A stretch of 64,000 nt of DNA. Origin: Phycisphaerae bacterium (GTDB lineage Bacteria > Planctomycetota > Phycisphaerae > Sedimentisphaerales > Anaerobacaceae). Within the stretch, counting starts at the first letter, position 1. Every line of letters begins with the position of its first letter. The notes under the pieces were generated by a model, which did no database searches, was not told where the DNA came from, and saw only the letters and a list, made by a program, of their open reading frames with translations. Positions 43,365 through 51,281 of the stretch are shown one piece after another. A program made the position numbers and the translations under genes. Location of the stretch: NCBI GenBank assembly GCA_026386805.1, contig JAPLMX010000077.1, forward strand, positions 1-64,000. Direction: 5' to 3'.

Positions 43365-43409
43365 TACAGATGTACAAGCACGATATCGTACATTTGTACA
43401 AGGTGTCAA
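43365..43409 (-). promoter_or_regulatory. Promoter and two BlaI-type operators
   Basis: On the minus strand: TTGACA (complement 43404-43409), 18 nt spacer, TATCGT (complement 43380-43385). GTACAAATGTAC (43388-43399) lies within the spacer and TACATCTGTA (complement 43365-43374) lies just downstream of the -10. Both are TACA-N2-TGTA palindromes, the BlaI/MecI half-site arrangement. Confidence 0.75.
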
Positions 43410-43559
43410 CGAAAAAAAGAAAAAAAAATTCTGTTTGGATGTCGATTGTCTGAGGAGCGGGGGCAACGCTGAGGGACAGAGCCCATGTCATGGGCAGGAA
43501 TTTGCTGCGGCTGCTGGGTATGCCGGGCTGATCGCGGGCAAACCAACACCCCTCCCGCG

Positions 43560-43582
43560 TTATCGGCCCGGTGGGCCGATAA
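43560..43582. terminator. Perfect 10 bp hairpin between rpsU 3' side and blaI
   Basis: TTATCGGCCC (43560-43569) pairs exactly with GGGCCGATAA (43573-43582) with a 3 nt loop. There is no long T-run on either side, but on the minus strand it lies about 110 nt downstream of the rpsU stop and may end that transcript. Confidence 0.45.
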
Positions 43583-43694
43583 TCAACCGGGTATCATAGG
43601 GGATCTCTGGGATGCAGAAGGAAGGAACCTCGCAGGCGATACAAGTTCTTATCTACGCCTGCGTTGTGTTCAGCGATCGGGAAGGTCCGTCCGT

Positions 43695-43871
43695 TTAAAT
43701 CCTGGGGATGCGCTGGGCTTTTCGCATGCGTCGGCGTTCCCGCTCCGACGGCTTTTCATAGTAGGCCGTTCGCTTCATATCGCGGATCAAGCCCTCTTTC
43801 TCGCACAGCTTTTTGAAGCGCCGAATCATCTGCTGAACGGACTCGCCGGATCGCATCTTCACCTTTAGCAC
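43695..43871 (-). CDS. rpsU: 30S ribosomal protein S21
   Basis: This 58-residue, very basic protein matches bS21: 'GESVQQMIRRFKKLCEKEGL' and 'KRTAYYEKPSERERRRM' with an RK-rich tail. S21 sits on the 30S platform near the anti-Shine-Dalgarno region and helps initiation. GTG is taken as start because AAGGAG lies 6 nt before it and the N-terminus then fits the family. The frame continues upstream without support. It is monocistronic and divergent from hflX. Confidence 0.9.
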   Translation of the reverse strand: MLKVKMRSGESVQQMIRRFKKLCEKEGLIRDMKRTAYYEKPSERERRRMRKAQRIPRI

Positions 43872-44091
43872 TCTGGACTCCTTAATCTTGTGCCCTGTTT
43901 CCGACCTCAAACAAATGCAGCCACACCACGTATATGTTTCGTCATATAGCGCGAAACCGTTAAGATAACACACTCTTCACCTGCTTTCAAGCTCAAAAAT
44001 TTCCGACGTAATTCTTGACGGGTTCTTCAGCCGCAGGGGCCTATTTCTATGGGACCACAGGGTCCCAGGGACCGATAGAACCTGCAGGGGC

Positions 44092-44119
44092 TTGAATCGG
44101 GCCGAGAATGCGGTATAGT
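44092..44119 (+). promoter_or_regulatory. Promoter of hflX
   Basis: TTGAAT (44092-44097), 16 nt spacer, TATAGT (44114-44119), about 33 nt before the start codon. Confidence 0.6.
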
Positions 44120-44152
44120 GCCTATGGATTTAGTTAGGAGGTCTAATTTTCC

Positions 44153-45460
44153 TTGGAGAACTCACGGCATACGCTGACAGTCCGGAAAGAGCGAGCCATC
44201 CTTGTGGGCGCGATCTTGCGAGGCTCGGACGGTGGGGATGACTTGGCGGAATTGACCGCGCTGGCCGAGAGTGCCGGTGCGGTGGTTGTGGACCGATTCC
44301 AGCAGAAGCTGCGCACCATCCATCCTTCCACGTACATCGGCAAAGGCAAGACCCTTCAACTCGCCGAGCGAGTCCAGCGTTTCAAGGCCGATGTCATCAT
44401 CTTCGACAACAACCTATCGCCGGCCCAGGTTCGCGAGTTGGAGAAGATCCTCGCGGCCAAGGTGCTGGACCGCAGCGAGTTGATCCTCGACATCTTCGCC
44501 ACCCGGGCGCAGACCAAGCAGGCCAAGCTGCAGGTTGAGCTGGCCCAGTTGGAATATACCTATCCCCGCCTGGCGCGGATGTGGTCTCATTTGGACACGG
44601 TGACCGGCGCCAGCGCCGGTCCTTCGGCCGGCGCGATCGGCACCCGCGGCCCCGGCGAGCAGCAGTTGGAAATCGACCGTCGGCTGGTCAGCAAACGCAT
44701 CAACGAGCTTCGGCACGAATTGGCGGGGATCGACCTTCGCAAGCTCCGTGAGATCAAGGGCCGCAAGGACTTCTTCCAGGTCTGCATCGTGGGCTACACG
44801 AACGCCGGCAAAAGCACGCTTTTGAACGCTCTCACCGACGCGGGCGTGCTGGCGGAGGATCGGCTCTTCGCCACGCTTGACACGCGGACGAGGAAGTGGA
44901 CGCCGGCCCGGGGGGTGGAGATCCTTCTGAGCGATACCGTCGGGTTCGTGCGGAATCTGCCGCACCAGCTTGTGGAGTCGTTCAAGGCGACGCTGGAAGA
45001 GGCGGTCAACGCCGATCTGCTGCTGCACGTGATCGACGTGGCCAACCCGGAGGTCATGGGCCAGATCGAGTCGGTCAACCAGGTCCTGTCGGAGATCGGC
45101 TGCGGCGCCAAACCGGTGCTGGAGCTGTTCAATAAGGTCGATGCCATCAAGGACGTTGGCCCGCTGGAAACGCTCCAGACCCTTCGTCCGGAGGCGGTGG
45201 CCATCTCCGCCAAGACCGGTCTGGGCCTGGATGAGCTGCGCCGCAAGATCATTCAGCACTACAAAGGCTGCGAGATCGTGGTCCGCGTCACCAGCCGCCT
45301 TTCCGACGGCAAGGTGCAGAGTTTCCTCCGCGCCCACGGCGAGATTGTCGGCGAGCAATACACCGACAGTACGGTCGTCCTCGACGTGCGCATGGGCCAA
45401 AGACAACTGCCCGACCTCGAACGCCTCCGCCCGGACACGCTGGAAGTCATCCAAGGCTAA
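44153..45460 (+). CDS. hflX: GTPase HflX, ribosome-splitting/quality-control factor
   Basis: This 435-residue protein has the full HflX layout. The N-terminal HflX domain has 'TIHPSTYIGKGK' and 'FDNNLSPAQVRELE', a helical linker carries 'GASAGPSAGAIGTRGPGE', and the G domain has G1 'GYTNAGKST' (about 220), G3 'DTVGF', G4 'NKVD' and G5 'SAK'; a C-terminal beta domain follows. HflX binds 50S and splits stalled or stressed ribosomes. The TTG start at 44153 is 11 nt after AGGAGG, a long spacing, but no nearer start is available and it fits the family N-terminus. It has its own promoter. Confidence 0.93.
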   Translation: MENSRHTLTVRKERAILVGAILRGSDGGDDLAELTALAESAGAVVVDRFQQKLRTIHPSTYIGKGKTLQLAERVQRFKADVIIFDNNLSPAQVRELEKILAAKVLDRSELILDIFATRAQTKQAKLQVELAQLEYTYPRLARMWSHLDTVTGASAGPSAGAIGTRGPGEQQLEIDRRLVSKRINELRHELAGIDLRKLREIKGRKDFFQVCIVGYTNAGKSTLLNALTDAGVLAEDRLFATLDTRTRKWTPARGVEILLSDTVGFVRNLPHQLVESFKATLEEAVNADLLLHVIDVANPEVMGQIESVNQVLSEIGCGAKPVLELFNKVDAIKDVGPLETLQTLRPEAVAISAKTGLGLDELRRKIIQHYKGCEIVVRVTSRLSDGKVQSFLRAHGEIVGEQYTDSTVVLDVRMGQRQLPDLERLRPDTLEVIQG

Positions 45461-45505
45461 GAGGCCCTCGACACCCAGTTCTCTACTATTGGAGTAGGCT
45501 AACTC

Positions 45506-45901
45506 ATGCTGCCGAAAACAGAGTGGAAATGGTTAGTTCAGTACTGGCGGTTGGCGCAAGAGGATCTTCAGGGACTTGTCTTATTCCCGCAGGGGCATTG
45601 TGTTTCCGAGGCAGAGGCTGAAGCACGGAAACGCCTGCTCAAGCGAGGATTGCTGGAAACAAGGCGGCCTGGCTACGCCGACACGGGCGTGTTGGATCAA
45701 CTCAATGTTCCCTATTTGGCCTTCACACTCTCCGGAGAGGACGAAGCGAGAGTCTATAGTAGTTGGTTCTGGCGAAGTGGCCGTTGGTATTGTGATCATT
45801 TGCGTCACCATTGGCTCTTGAACGTGCTGAGTTTTCTCTTAGGTGTCTTGGGAACGGTAATGGCCCAGTGGCTCAGTAAGACGTGTGGGCTGGGTTCTTG
45901 A
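45506..45901 (+). CDS. Small protein with C-terminal transmembrane helix, unknown function
   Basis: This is a 131-residue protein. The N-terminal part is polar ('EAEARKRLLKRGLLETRRPGY'), resembling a short winged-helix or superinfection-type segment. A single hydrophobic helix, 'WLLNVLSFLLGVLGTVMAQWL', lies at the C-terminus, so it may be tail-anchored. GGAG lies about 12 nt before the ATG. It follows hflX after 45 bp and may be cotranscribed. I do not recognise the family. Confidence 0.5.
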   Translation: MLPKTEWKWLVQYWRLAQEDLQGLVLFPQGHCVSEAEAEARKRLLKRGLLETRRPGYADTGVLDQLNVPYLAFTLSGEDEARVYSSWFWRSGRWYCDHLRHHWLLNVLSFLLGVLGTVMAQWLSKTCGLGS

Positions 45902-46367
45902 TTCTGCACGGCGTTGAGGGATCTGTGCAAGACGCCACGTCATTCCATTTGGCTTGGACGCATCCGTGCGCCGGGTGGCACGGCCAAACTTGTTTGACCG
46001 TGCTTGCCCCGTTCCATTCCCTGGCGTAGGAAGACATGCTCAAGGCGAGTCTGAGCGCGGCACCCAGCACCGGAATGGGAAACCTCCAGAATTCTCCTTG
46101 AAACTTTGGCAGGGACTCTCTCGCACATCTTCACGAGGCAATTCCTGATTTCCCGTCTTTCGCAGCACCGCGAGACCTGCGGGCCGTATCTACCAGCGCT
46201 TTTCAACTCTGGCGGAAGCGTGTGGCACGTCGCCGGCGGTCGGTCCGCACTTGGATCGGTCGCGGGGGAGATTCGTTGCACGAGTACGTACCATGTGTGA
46301 GGGGTGCAAACATGAAACTCAGGGACTGGACTATTCCCGCGGTTCTCCTGTTGGGCTGGGTGCGATC
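45902..46367. other. Intergenic region with hairpin
   Basis: No gene is seen. A hairpin at 45973-46010 has arms GCACGGCCAAAC and GTTTGACCGTGC (one mismatch), flanked by GGGTG/CCCC; it may terminate the hflX transcript or be a repeat. Frames extending upstream of the 46368 start are not protein-like. Confidence 0.45.
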
Positions 46368-46616
46368 ATGGAATGGGAAAACGACTTGAAGGAGCAAGTC
46401 CGGGGCATTCTGGAGTACCTGCGGCAAAGCGAGTCGCGTCCGGCGCGGTTCGGCGTGGTGGAGTCGGTCGGGTACTGTCCGTCCAGCGGATACTACTGCA
46501 CGATCGAGGGCGTCGATAAGGTGCTTGCTACGGGCGACAGGATCGGCCGCATTCGGGTCCTGAAGATCGACCCGGAAAAGGTCGAGTTCGCTAAGGACGG
46601 GACCACGTGGGCGTAA
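46368..46616 (+). CDS. Small PilP/GspC-HR-like protein
   Basis: This 82-residue protein has a helical start, 'MEWENDLKEQVRGILEYL', followed by a small beta domain: 'GVVESVGYCPSSGYYCTIEG', 'VLATGDRIGRIRVLKID' and 'KVEFAKDGTTW'. The last part has the 'G-D-x-I-x-x-xxV-xxI-xx-xxVxF' pattern of the homology region of GspC/PilP secretion-pilus proteins, similar to the C-terminus of the protein at 50565. Its location two genes before pilM fits a link to that system. No signal peptide is seen. The start is chosen by this domain boundary, and the ribosome binding site is poor. Confidence 0.5.
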   Translation: MEWENDLKEQVRGILEYLRQSESRPARFGVVESVGYCPSSGYYCTIEGVDKVLATGDRIGRIRVLKIDPEKVEFAKDGTTWA

Positions 46617-46763
46617 GCCCTGGGCGCCTCCGCACAGTCATTTTGGGACTGAATCGAGATCACCTTGCATAACGCCATGATTGACTTCTTAACAGGGCAT
46701 GGTTTTAATCGCAGCCAAGGCTCGCAGTGCGAGATGAGCCGAAAGAAGTAATCAAGGATTGAG

Positions 46764-47795
46764 GTGGTCATGGAGACCGGCGGATACGGGAACGTCGCGA
46801 TTATCGGCGACGGCGGCATGGGGAGCGTGCTGTCGATTCTCCTGTGTGAAAAGGGCATCGTCACGCGGATGTGGGGCTACGATGCCGAGCAGTTGGCCCA
46901 GATCAAGGGCCGACGGGAGAACTGGAAATTCCTGCCGGGCTACCGGCTACCTGAGTCGCTGGTCTTCGAGTCGCGTGACGACCGCGCGCTGGCCCAGGCC
47001 CAGTTGATCGTCTCCGCCGTTCCCTGCCAGTACATGCGAAGGGTCTGGCACCGGCTGGCCAAGCACGTGCCGGTTGGTGTGCCGATTGTCTCCGTGGCCA
47101 AGGGGATCGAGAACGACACCCTGCTTCGGCCGACGCAGATCATTTCCGACGTGCTCGGTGAGAGAACGGCCTTAGCGGCATTGAGCGGGCCGACTATTGC
47201 GGACGAGCTGGCCCGGCGGCTGCCGGCCACGGCTTGCGTGGCGGCCCAGGACGAGGCCCTCGCCCGGAAGGTCCAGTACACGTTTACCTGCCCGTGGCTG
47301 CGCGTCTACACGAATACGGACCTGACCGGCGTCGAGCTGGCCGGGGCCATGAAGAATGTGATTGCCATTGCGGCGGGCATCATCGACGGCGTCGGCGCCG
47401 GCGACAATGCCAAGGCGGCCCTGCTCGCCCGGGGCCTGGCGGAAATCACGCGTCTGGGGTTGGCCATGGGGGCGCGAGAATCGACGTTTGCGGGCCTGAC
47501 CGGCTTGGGGGACCTCGTGACGACGTGCATTTCGCCGAAAGGCCGCAACCGCTCCTTCGGCGAGAGGATCGGCGGCGGCCAAACGATGGAGCAGGCCCTG
47601 CAGGCGACCGAATCGGTCGTCGAGGGGGTTTCCACATGCCAATCCGTAGCGGCCCTCGCGGCTCGGCACGGGGTCGAGATGCCGATCACGCGGGCAGTCT
47701 ATGAAGTGCTCTTCAAAGGCAAGCCTGTGCACACGGCCATCGAGGACTTGATGAGCCGCCGGCTCAAGCCAGAGTGTGAGGTCAACGTCCTATAA
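46764..47795 (+). CDS. gpsA: Glycerol-3-phosphate dehydrogenase [NAD(P)+]
   Basis: This 343-residue cytoplasmic enzyme reduces dihydroxyacetone phosphate to sn-glycerol-3-phosphate for phospholipid synthesis. The N-terminal Rossmann domain has 'VAIIGDGGMGSVLSILLCEKG', with Asp-Gly in place of the common GAGxWG. 'VSVAKGIENDT' and 'ALSGPTIADELARRLPAT' follow, and the catalytic Lys region is 'ELAGAMKNVIAIAAGIIDG' (about 196-214), then 'GLTGLGDLVTTCISPKGRN'. AAGGA lies 5 nt before the GTG start; an ATG at 46770 is an equally possible start. Length and motifs are normal. Confidence 0.93.
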   Translation: MVMETGGYGNVAIIGDGGMGSVLSILLCEKGIVTRMWGYDAEQLAQIKGRRENWKFLPGYRLPESLVFESRDDRALAQAQLIVSAVPCQYMRRVWHRLAKHVPVGVPIVSVAKGIENDTLLRPTQIISDVLGERTALAALSGPTIADELARRLPATACVAAQDEALARKVQYTFTCPWLRVYTNTDLTGVELAGAMKNVIAIAAGIIDGVGAGDNAKAALLARGLAEITRLGLAMGARESTFAGLTGLGDLVTTCISPKGRNRSFGERIGGGQTMEQALQATESVVEGVSTCQSVAALAARHGVEMPITRAVYEVLFKGKPVHTAIEDLMSRRLKPECEVNVL

Positions 47796-48232
47796 CCAAG
47801 ACCGAGGGCAGAAGAGAGGAAGGTAGGAACGAAAGAAGGTAAGAACCTGCGTCCTGCCTTCTCAATCTTCTGAAGCTCTTGGCTTTCCTGTCGTCCTCTG
47901 TCCCATCTCTTTTGTGCCTCCTATTATCGGGCGAAGATTCGCCCCGACTTGACCACGTCCGCGCTGTCTTCAAATGCCACGGGCGGCTTTTGGTCCCGCA
48001 CCAATCCATTCATATACTCTAATTGACGCCGCTTGGACTGGCGAGGGGCTTCCAAACGCCGTGTCTTGCGTGGGGGCCCCGGACACAGGATGGCGAAGGG
48101 TCGAGGACAGCAGTCAATATCGTCGGGCCGGTTACCAAAGAAAGGGGAGCCGAAAGGTAGTGTGAAATGATCGTAGCCTCTCAGCATCACGGTCTCAGCA
48201 GGCGGGCATTTCTTAGGATAGGTTAGCCTCGT
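47796..48232. other. Intergenic region before pilM
   Basis: There is no complete gene in 437 bp. A degenerate inverted pair of GAAGGTA-rich (47815-47850) and CCTTCT-rich (47860-47880) tracts follows gpsA. The minus strand at 47924-48030 ends 'EYMNGLVRDQKPPVAFEDSA' then 'DVVKSGRIFAR', stop, which reads like the C-terminus of a lost gene (family unclear). Confidence 0.4.
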
Positions 48233-49171
48233 ATGTTTGGATTCGGCAAGAAACAGTCACATGTGATCGGGGTCGATTTGGGCAATGATTGCCTGAAGAT
48301 GGCCCAATTGGCCAACGGCACGGAAGAAACGCACCTGATGGCCGGCCAGTACGTCAGCCGTCCCGCCGACATTACGCCGGGAACGGCGCGCTGGCAGCGC
48401 TGGGCGATCGAGGGGCTCCGGGAGGCGGCGGCCAACGGGAATTTCAAGGGCAAGGACGTCGTGGCGGCCCTGCCCGCCAACGACGTCTTCATCGACCACC
48501 TGAAATGGCCGAAGAAATTCGACGGCAGAATCGAAGACGCTCTCTTTGCCAAGGTCCGGCAGAAGCTGCCCTTCGAGCCGATTGAGAAGAACACGATGAT
48601 CAAGTACATTCCGGCGGAGCAGGATGGCTTGATCGTGCTGGCGACGGAGCGGACCGTGATCGACCATCATCTGGCGATCTACGAGCGGGCGGGCCTGGTG
48701 ATCCACTCGATCGGCGTCTGGCCGGTCGCCTTGGCGCAGTGCTACGCCCAGTTCTTCGGCCGCCGCAAGTCGGACCTGGAGGCCGTCGTCCTGCTGCTCG
48801 ACATTCAGCCGGAGTGCACCAACATGGTGATCAGCCGGCACAAGAATCCCCTGTATGCGTGCTCCGTGCCGGTAGGCGCCCGGCATCTCAAGGACGAACC
48901 GGCCGTGGGCCGGCTCGTGATGGAGCTGACGGCCGGCCGGCGCGAGTTCCTCGCGCTGTACAAGAACGTCCAGATCGAGCGATTGATCTTCCTCTCGGGA
49001 TTGGCCGTGGAGGCAGAGGTCTACCGCACCATCGCCAAGCAGTTGGAAGTGCAGGCGCAGATGGGGGATTGCATGGCGGCCGTCGAAATCCGGGACCCGG
49101 ACCGCTTCGGCCTGGAGCGGCGTAACGGCACGGCAAGCTGGGCCCTGGCGTTTGGGCTGAGCCTCAGTTGA
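48233..49171 (+). CDS. pilM: Type IV pilus assembly protein PilM
   Basis: This 312-residue actin-like cytoplasmic protein of the PilM family docks to the PilN N-terminus at the inner-membrane platform. It starts 'MFGFGKKQSHVIGVDLGNDC', with the actin-fold phosphate-1 loop 'GVDLGNDCLKMAQL', and has 'VVAALPANDVFIDHLKWP' and 'AVVLLLDIQPECTNMVIS' (second phosphate loop). It heads the cluster pilM-N-O-P-like-B-T-C plus prepilins on the same strand. The ribosome binding site is weak (AGGATAGG). Length is slightly below the usual ~350. Confidence 0.85.
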   Translation: MFGFGKKQSHVIGVDLGNDCLKMAQLANGTEETHLMAGQYVSRPADITPGTARWQRWAIEGLREAAANGNFKGKDVVAALPANDVFIDHLKWPKKFDGRIEDALFAKVRQKLPFEPIEKNTMIKYIPAEQDGLIVLATERTVIDHHLAIYERAGLVIHSIGVWPVALAQCYAQFFGRRKSDLEAVVLLLDIQPECTNMVISRHKNPLYACSVPVGARHLKDEPAVGRLVMELTAGRREFLALYKNVQIERLIFLSGLAVEAEVYRTIAKQLEVQAQMGDCMAAVEIRDPDRFGLERRNGTASWALAFGLSLS

Positions 49172-49179
49172 TGGAGTGG

Positions 49180-49245
49180 TAGGGTGGGGCTTGCCCCACC
49201 AAAGCCCGCGTGGCGGGAAGAAGCGGTGGGGCAAGCCCCACCCTA
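49180..49245. repeat. TAGGGTGGGGCTTGCCCCACC inverted repeat, copy 2 (between pilM and pilN)
   Basis: Arms 49180-49200 and 49225-49245 are exact reverse complements. It lies 8 bp after the pilM stop codon and 30 bp before the pilN start. Confidence 0.9.
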
Positions 49246-49275
49246 CGGAGACTGAGAACCTCGGAGACAAGTGCA

Positions 49276-49992
49276 ATGTCCAACATCAACTTCGTACCGG
49301 ATGATTACATCCAGAGCAACGAGTCCCGCAGGGCGAATCTGATGTGCCTTGTCCTGTTCTCGGTCGTGATGGCGGCCTTGGGCGGCTCTTCGGTGGCGAT
49401 CCGGATCCGGCAGCGTGCCTGCCTTGCTGACGAAGCGCGCGTGAACGCCGAGATGGCACAGAAGGAGGAGTTCATCAAGCAGTTCGATGACCTGCAGACC
49501 AAGCGCAGAGCGATGATGCGCACGGCCCTGACGACGGCGGAGCTGCTCGAGCCGGTCCCACGCAGCGTGCTGCTGGCCTCGCTCACGAACAATTTGCCGC
49601 CGGGCGTGTCGTTGGTCCGGCTCGACATGATCCAAAAGGAAGCGCCGAAATCGGCGGCGAACCAGCCGGCGAAAACCAAGTACGAGGCGGCCCAGGAGAA
49701 AGGCGGTCCCGAGCCGGACGCCAGGCTTTCCTCGGAGAAGCTGCTGGAGACGCGTATGGAGATCGAGGGGATCGCACCCAGCGACCTCCAGGTGGCGGCC
49801 TATATCGAGCATCTGGGCAACTCTCTCCTGTTGGACAACGTGGCACTGGTGGAGTCGAAAGAGAAGAAGATCGAGGACACCAACTTCCGGCTCTTTAAGC
49901 TCACGGCCATGCTCAGCAAGGAGGTCCACCTGACGAAGGAGGACATCGATCGAATCCGAGCGAAGGCGGAGCAATCCATATATCAATTTTAG
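49276..49992 (+). CDS. pilN: Type IV pilus inner-membrane platform protein PilN-like
   Basis: This is a 238-residue bitopic membrane protein. The N-terminus 'SNINFVPDDYIQSNESRR' carries the short conserved motif that PilM binds (INF-P-Y type). A transmembrane helix at about 22-42, a coiled coil ('DEARVNAEMAQKEEFIKQF') and a ferredoxin-like periplasmic domain follow ('LLASLTNNLPPGVSLVRLDM'). GGAGA lies 9 nt upstream. Upstream frame extension is repeat sequence only. The stop is 14 bp from pilO. Confidence 0.8.
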   Translation: MSNINFVPDDYIQSNESRRANLMCLVLFSVVMAALGGSSVAIRIRQRACLADEARVNAEMAQKEEFIKQFDDLQTKRRAMMRTALTTAELLEPVPRSVLLASLTNNLPPGVSLVRLDMIQKEAPKSAANQPAKTKYEAAQEKGGPEPDARLSSEKLLETRMEIEGIAPSDLQVAAYIEHLGNSLLLDNVALVESKEKKIEDTNFRLFKLTAMLSKEVHLTKEDIDRIRAKAEQSIYQF

Positions 49993-50006
49993 AGTGGGGA
50001 TGGGCC

Positions 50007-50543
50007 ATGACGAGCGGTTTGAGACAAGCCATATTCTTCGTTCTGCTGGTCGGCGTTGCGGCGCTGGGCTACCAGGGCATGATCAAGCCCGCCAACCGCA
50101 AGCTGGTGGAGGCCAAGCAGAAGCTGGAAGGCAAGCGGGCGAAACTGGCCGAATTCGAGCAGGCCAAAGCCAAGGCCGACGACCTCAACAAGCAACAGGC
50201 GCAGCTCGAAGAAGCCGTGCGGTTCTTCGAGAACAAGCTGCCCCCGACGAGCGAAGTGCACAAGGTCCTGGAACAGGTGACCGTCATCGCCCAGAAGCAG
50301 GGGCTCAAGCCCAAGACGATCCGGACCCTGGCGCAGAAGAACAACAGCGGCTACGTCGAACAGCCGATGAATATGAGGCTCGTGGGCAACTTCACCTCCT
50401 TCTATTCGTTCCTGCTGGAGCTGGAGAAGCTTCCGCGCATCATGAAGCTCCGGGAGCTCAAGCTGGAAAAGGAGAAAGAAGGTGAGGGGCAGATCGGGGC
50501 CGAGTTCATTGTGAGCATCTTCTTCCAGAACAAAGCTGCCTGA
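50007..50543 (+). CDS. pilO: Type IV pilus inner-membrane platform protein PilO-like
   Basis: This 178-residue protein has a transmembrane helix at 8-25 ('AIFFVLLVGVAALGYQG'), a long coiled coil ('KLVEAKQKLEGKRAKLAEFE' onward) and a C-terminal ferredoxin-like domain ('NFTSFYSFLLELEKLPRIMK'), the standard PilO layout; PilN and PilO heterodimerise. Its size is typical. It is tightly packed between pilN and the PilP-like gene. Confidence 0.85.
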   Translation: MTSGLRQAIFFVLLVGVAALGYQGMIKPANRKLVEAKQKLEGKRAKLAEFEQAKAKADDLNKQQAQLEEAVRFFENKLPPTSEVHKVLEQVTVIAQKQGLKPKTIRTLAQKNNSGYVEQPMNMRLVGNFTSFYSFLLELEKLPRIMKLRELKLEKEKEGEGQIGAEFIVSIFFQNKAA

Positions 50544-50564
50544 CGATAGGGATGGAGTGGATTT

Positions 50565-51281
50565 ATGCTGTCTTTCATGCGTGAACAGGAACCCCAAAAC
50601 GCGGCGGACCGTCCCTCGGGGGGCCCGGACGCCCAGGATGGCCCTCTCCCGGACCCGTCCGGGCCGCAAGAATACCTCACCGTGGCAGCCAACAGCAAGA
50701 GCCTGCGCCGCAGCACGAAGCTGGTGGCCGTGCTGGTCGGCATCGGTTTGCTGTGTCTGCTGGTGATGATTCGCCGCAGCCAGCCCCAGGCCGCCTCCGC
50801 CGCCCCGGCCGTCGGGGACCAGACGAAGATCGAGGCTGCCATCAGCCGGCTCACCGGCGTCCGGTCGGAAATGGCCGGCCGCATGGACGAGATCGTCAAA
50901 AAGTTCTACGAGTTCTCGGACGTGGTCCAGGTGAAAGTGGAGGAGTTGGTGAAGAACCCGTTCGAGGTGGAAGGCTTCATGAAGGACCTCAAAACCGGGA
51001 CGCCCATCGAGGACCCGCAGGCCCAGGCGGAGCTGTTGCGGCGCCAGCAACTGGAGCAGAAGGCCAAGACGCTCAAGCTGCTGAGCATCATGCGCTCCGA
51101 GCAGGGAGACTGCTGCATGATCAACGACCGGATCCTGCGGCCGGGGGACACCATCGAGGGGTTCAAGATCGTCCGAATCAGCGGCAACTCCGTCGAGCTC
51201 ACGTGGCCGTCGAACGGGGCGTCCGAGGCCGGAACGTCGCCAACGGAAGAAATGAAGACTGTATTGAAGTTGTCGGACTAA
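50565..51281 (+). CDS. PilP/GspC-like inner-membrane protein
   Basis: This 238-residue protein has a Pro-rich cytoplasmic N-terminus, one transmembrane helix at about 52-67 ('LVAVLVGIGLLCLLVMI'), a helical/coiled-coil periplasmic region and a small C-terminal beta domain, 'MINDRILRPGDTIEGFKIVR' to 'ISGNSVELTWPSN', that matches the homology region of GspC/PilP. Such proteins link the platform to the outer-membrane secretin. Its stop codon overlaps the next start (TAATG), indicating translational coupling with the ATPase. Confidence 0.7.
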   Translation: MLSFMREQEPQNAADRPSGGPDAQDGPLPDPSGPQEYLTVAANSKSLRRSTKLVAVLVGIGLLCLLVMIRRSQPQAASAAPAVGDQTKIEAAISRLTGVRSEMAGRMDEIVKKFYEFSDVVQVKVEELVKNPFEVEGFMKDLKTGTPIEDPQAQAELLRRQQLEQKAKTLKLLSIMRSEQGDCCMINDRILRPGDTIEGFKIVRISGNSVELTWPSNGASEAGTSPTEEMKTVLKLSD

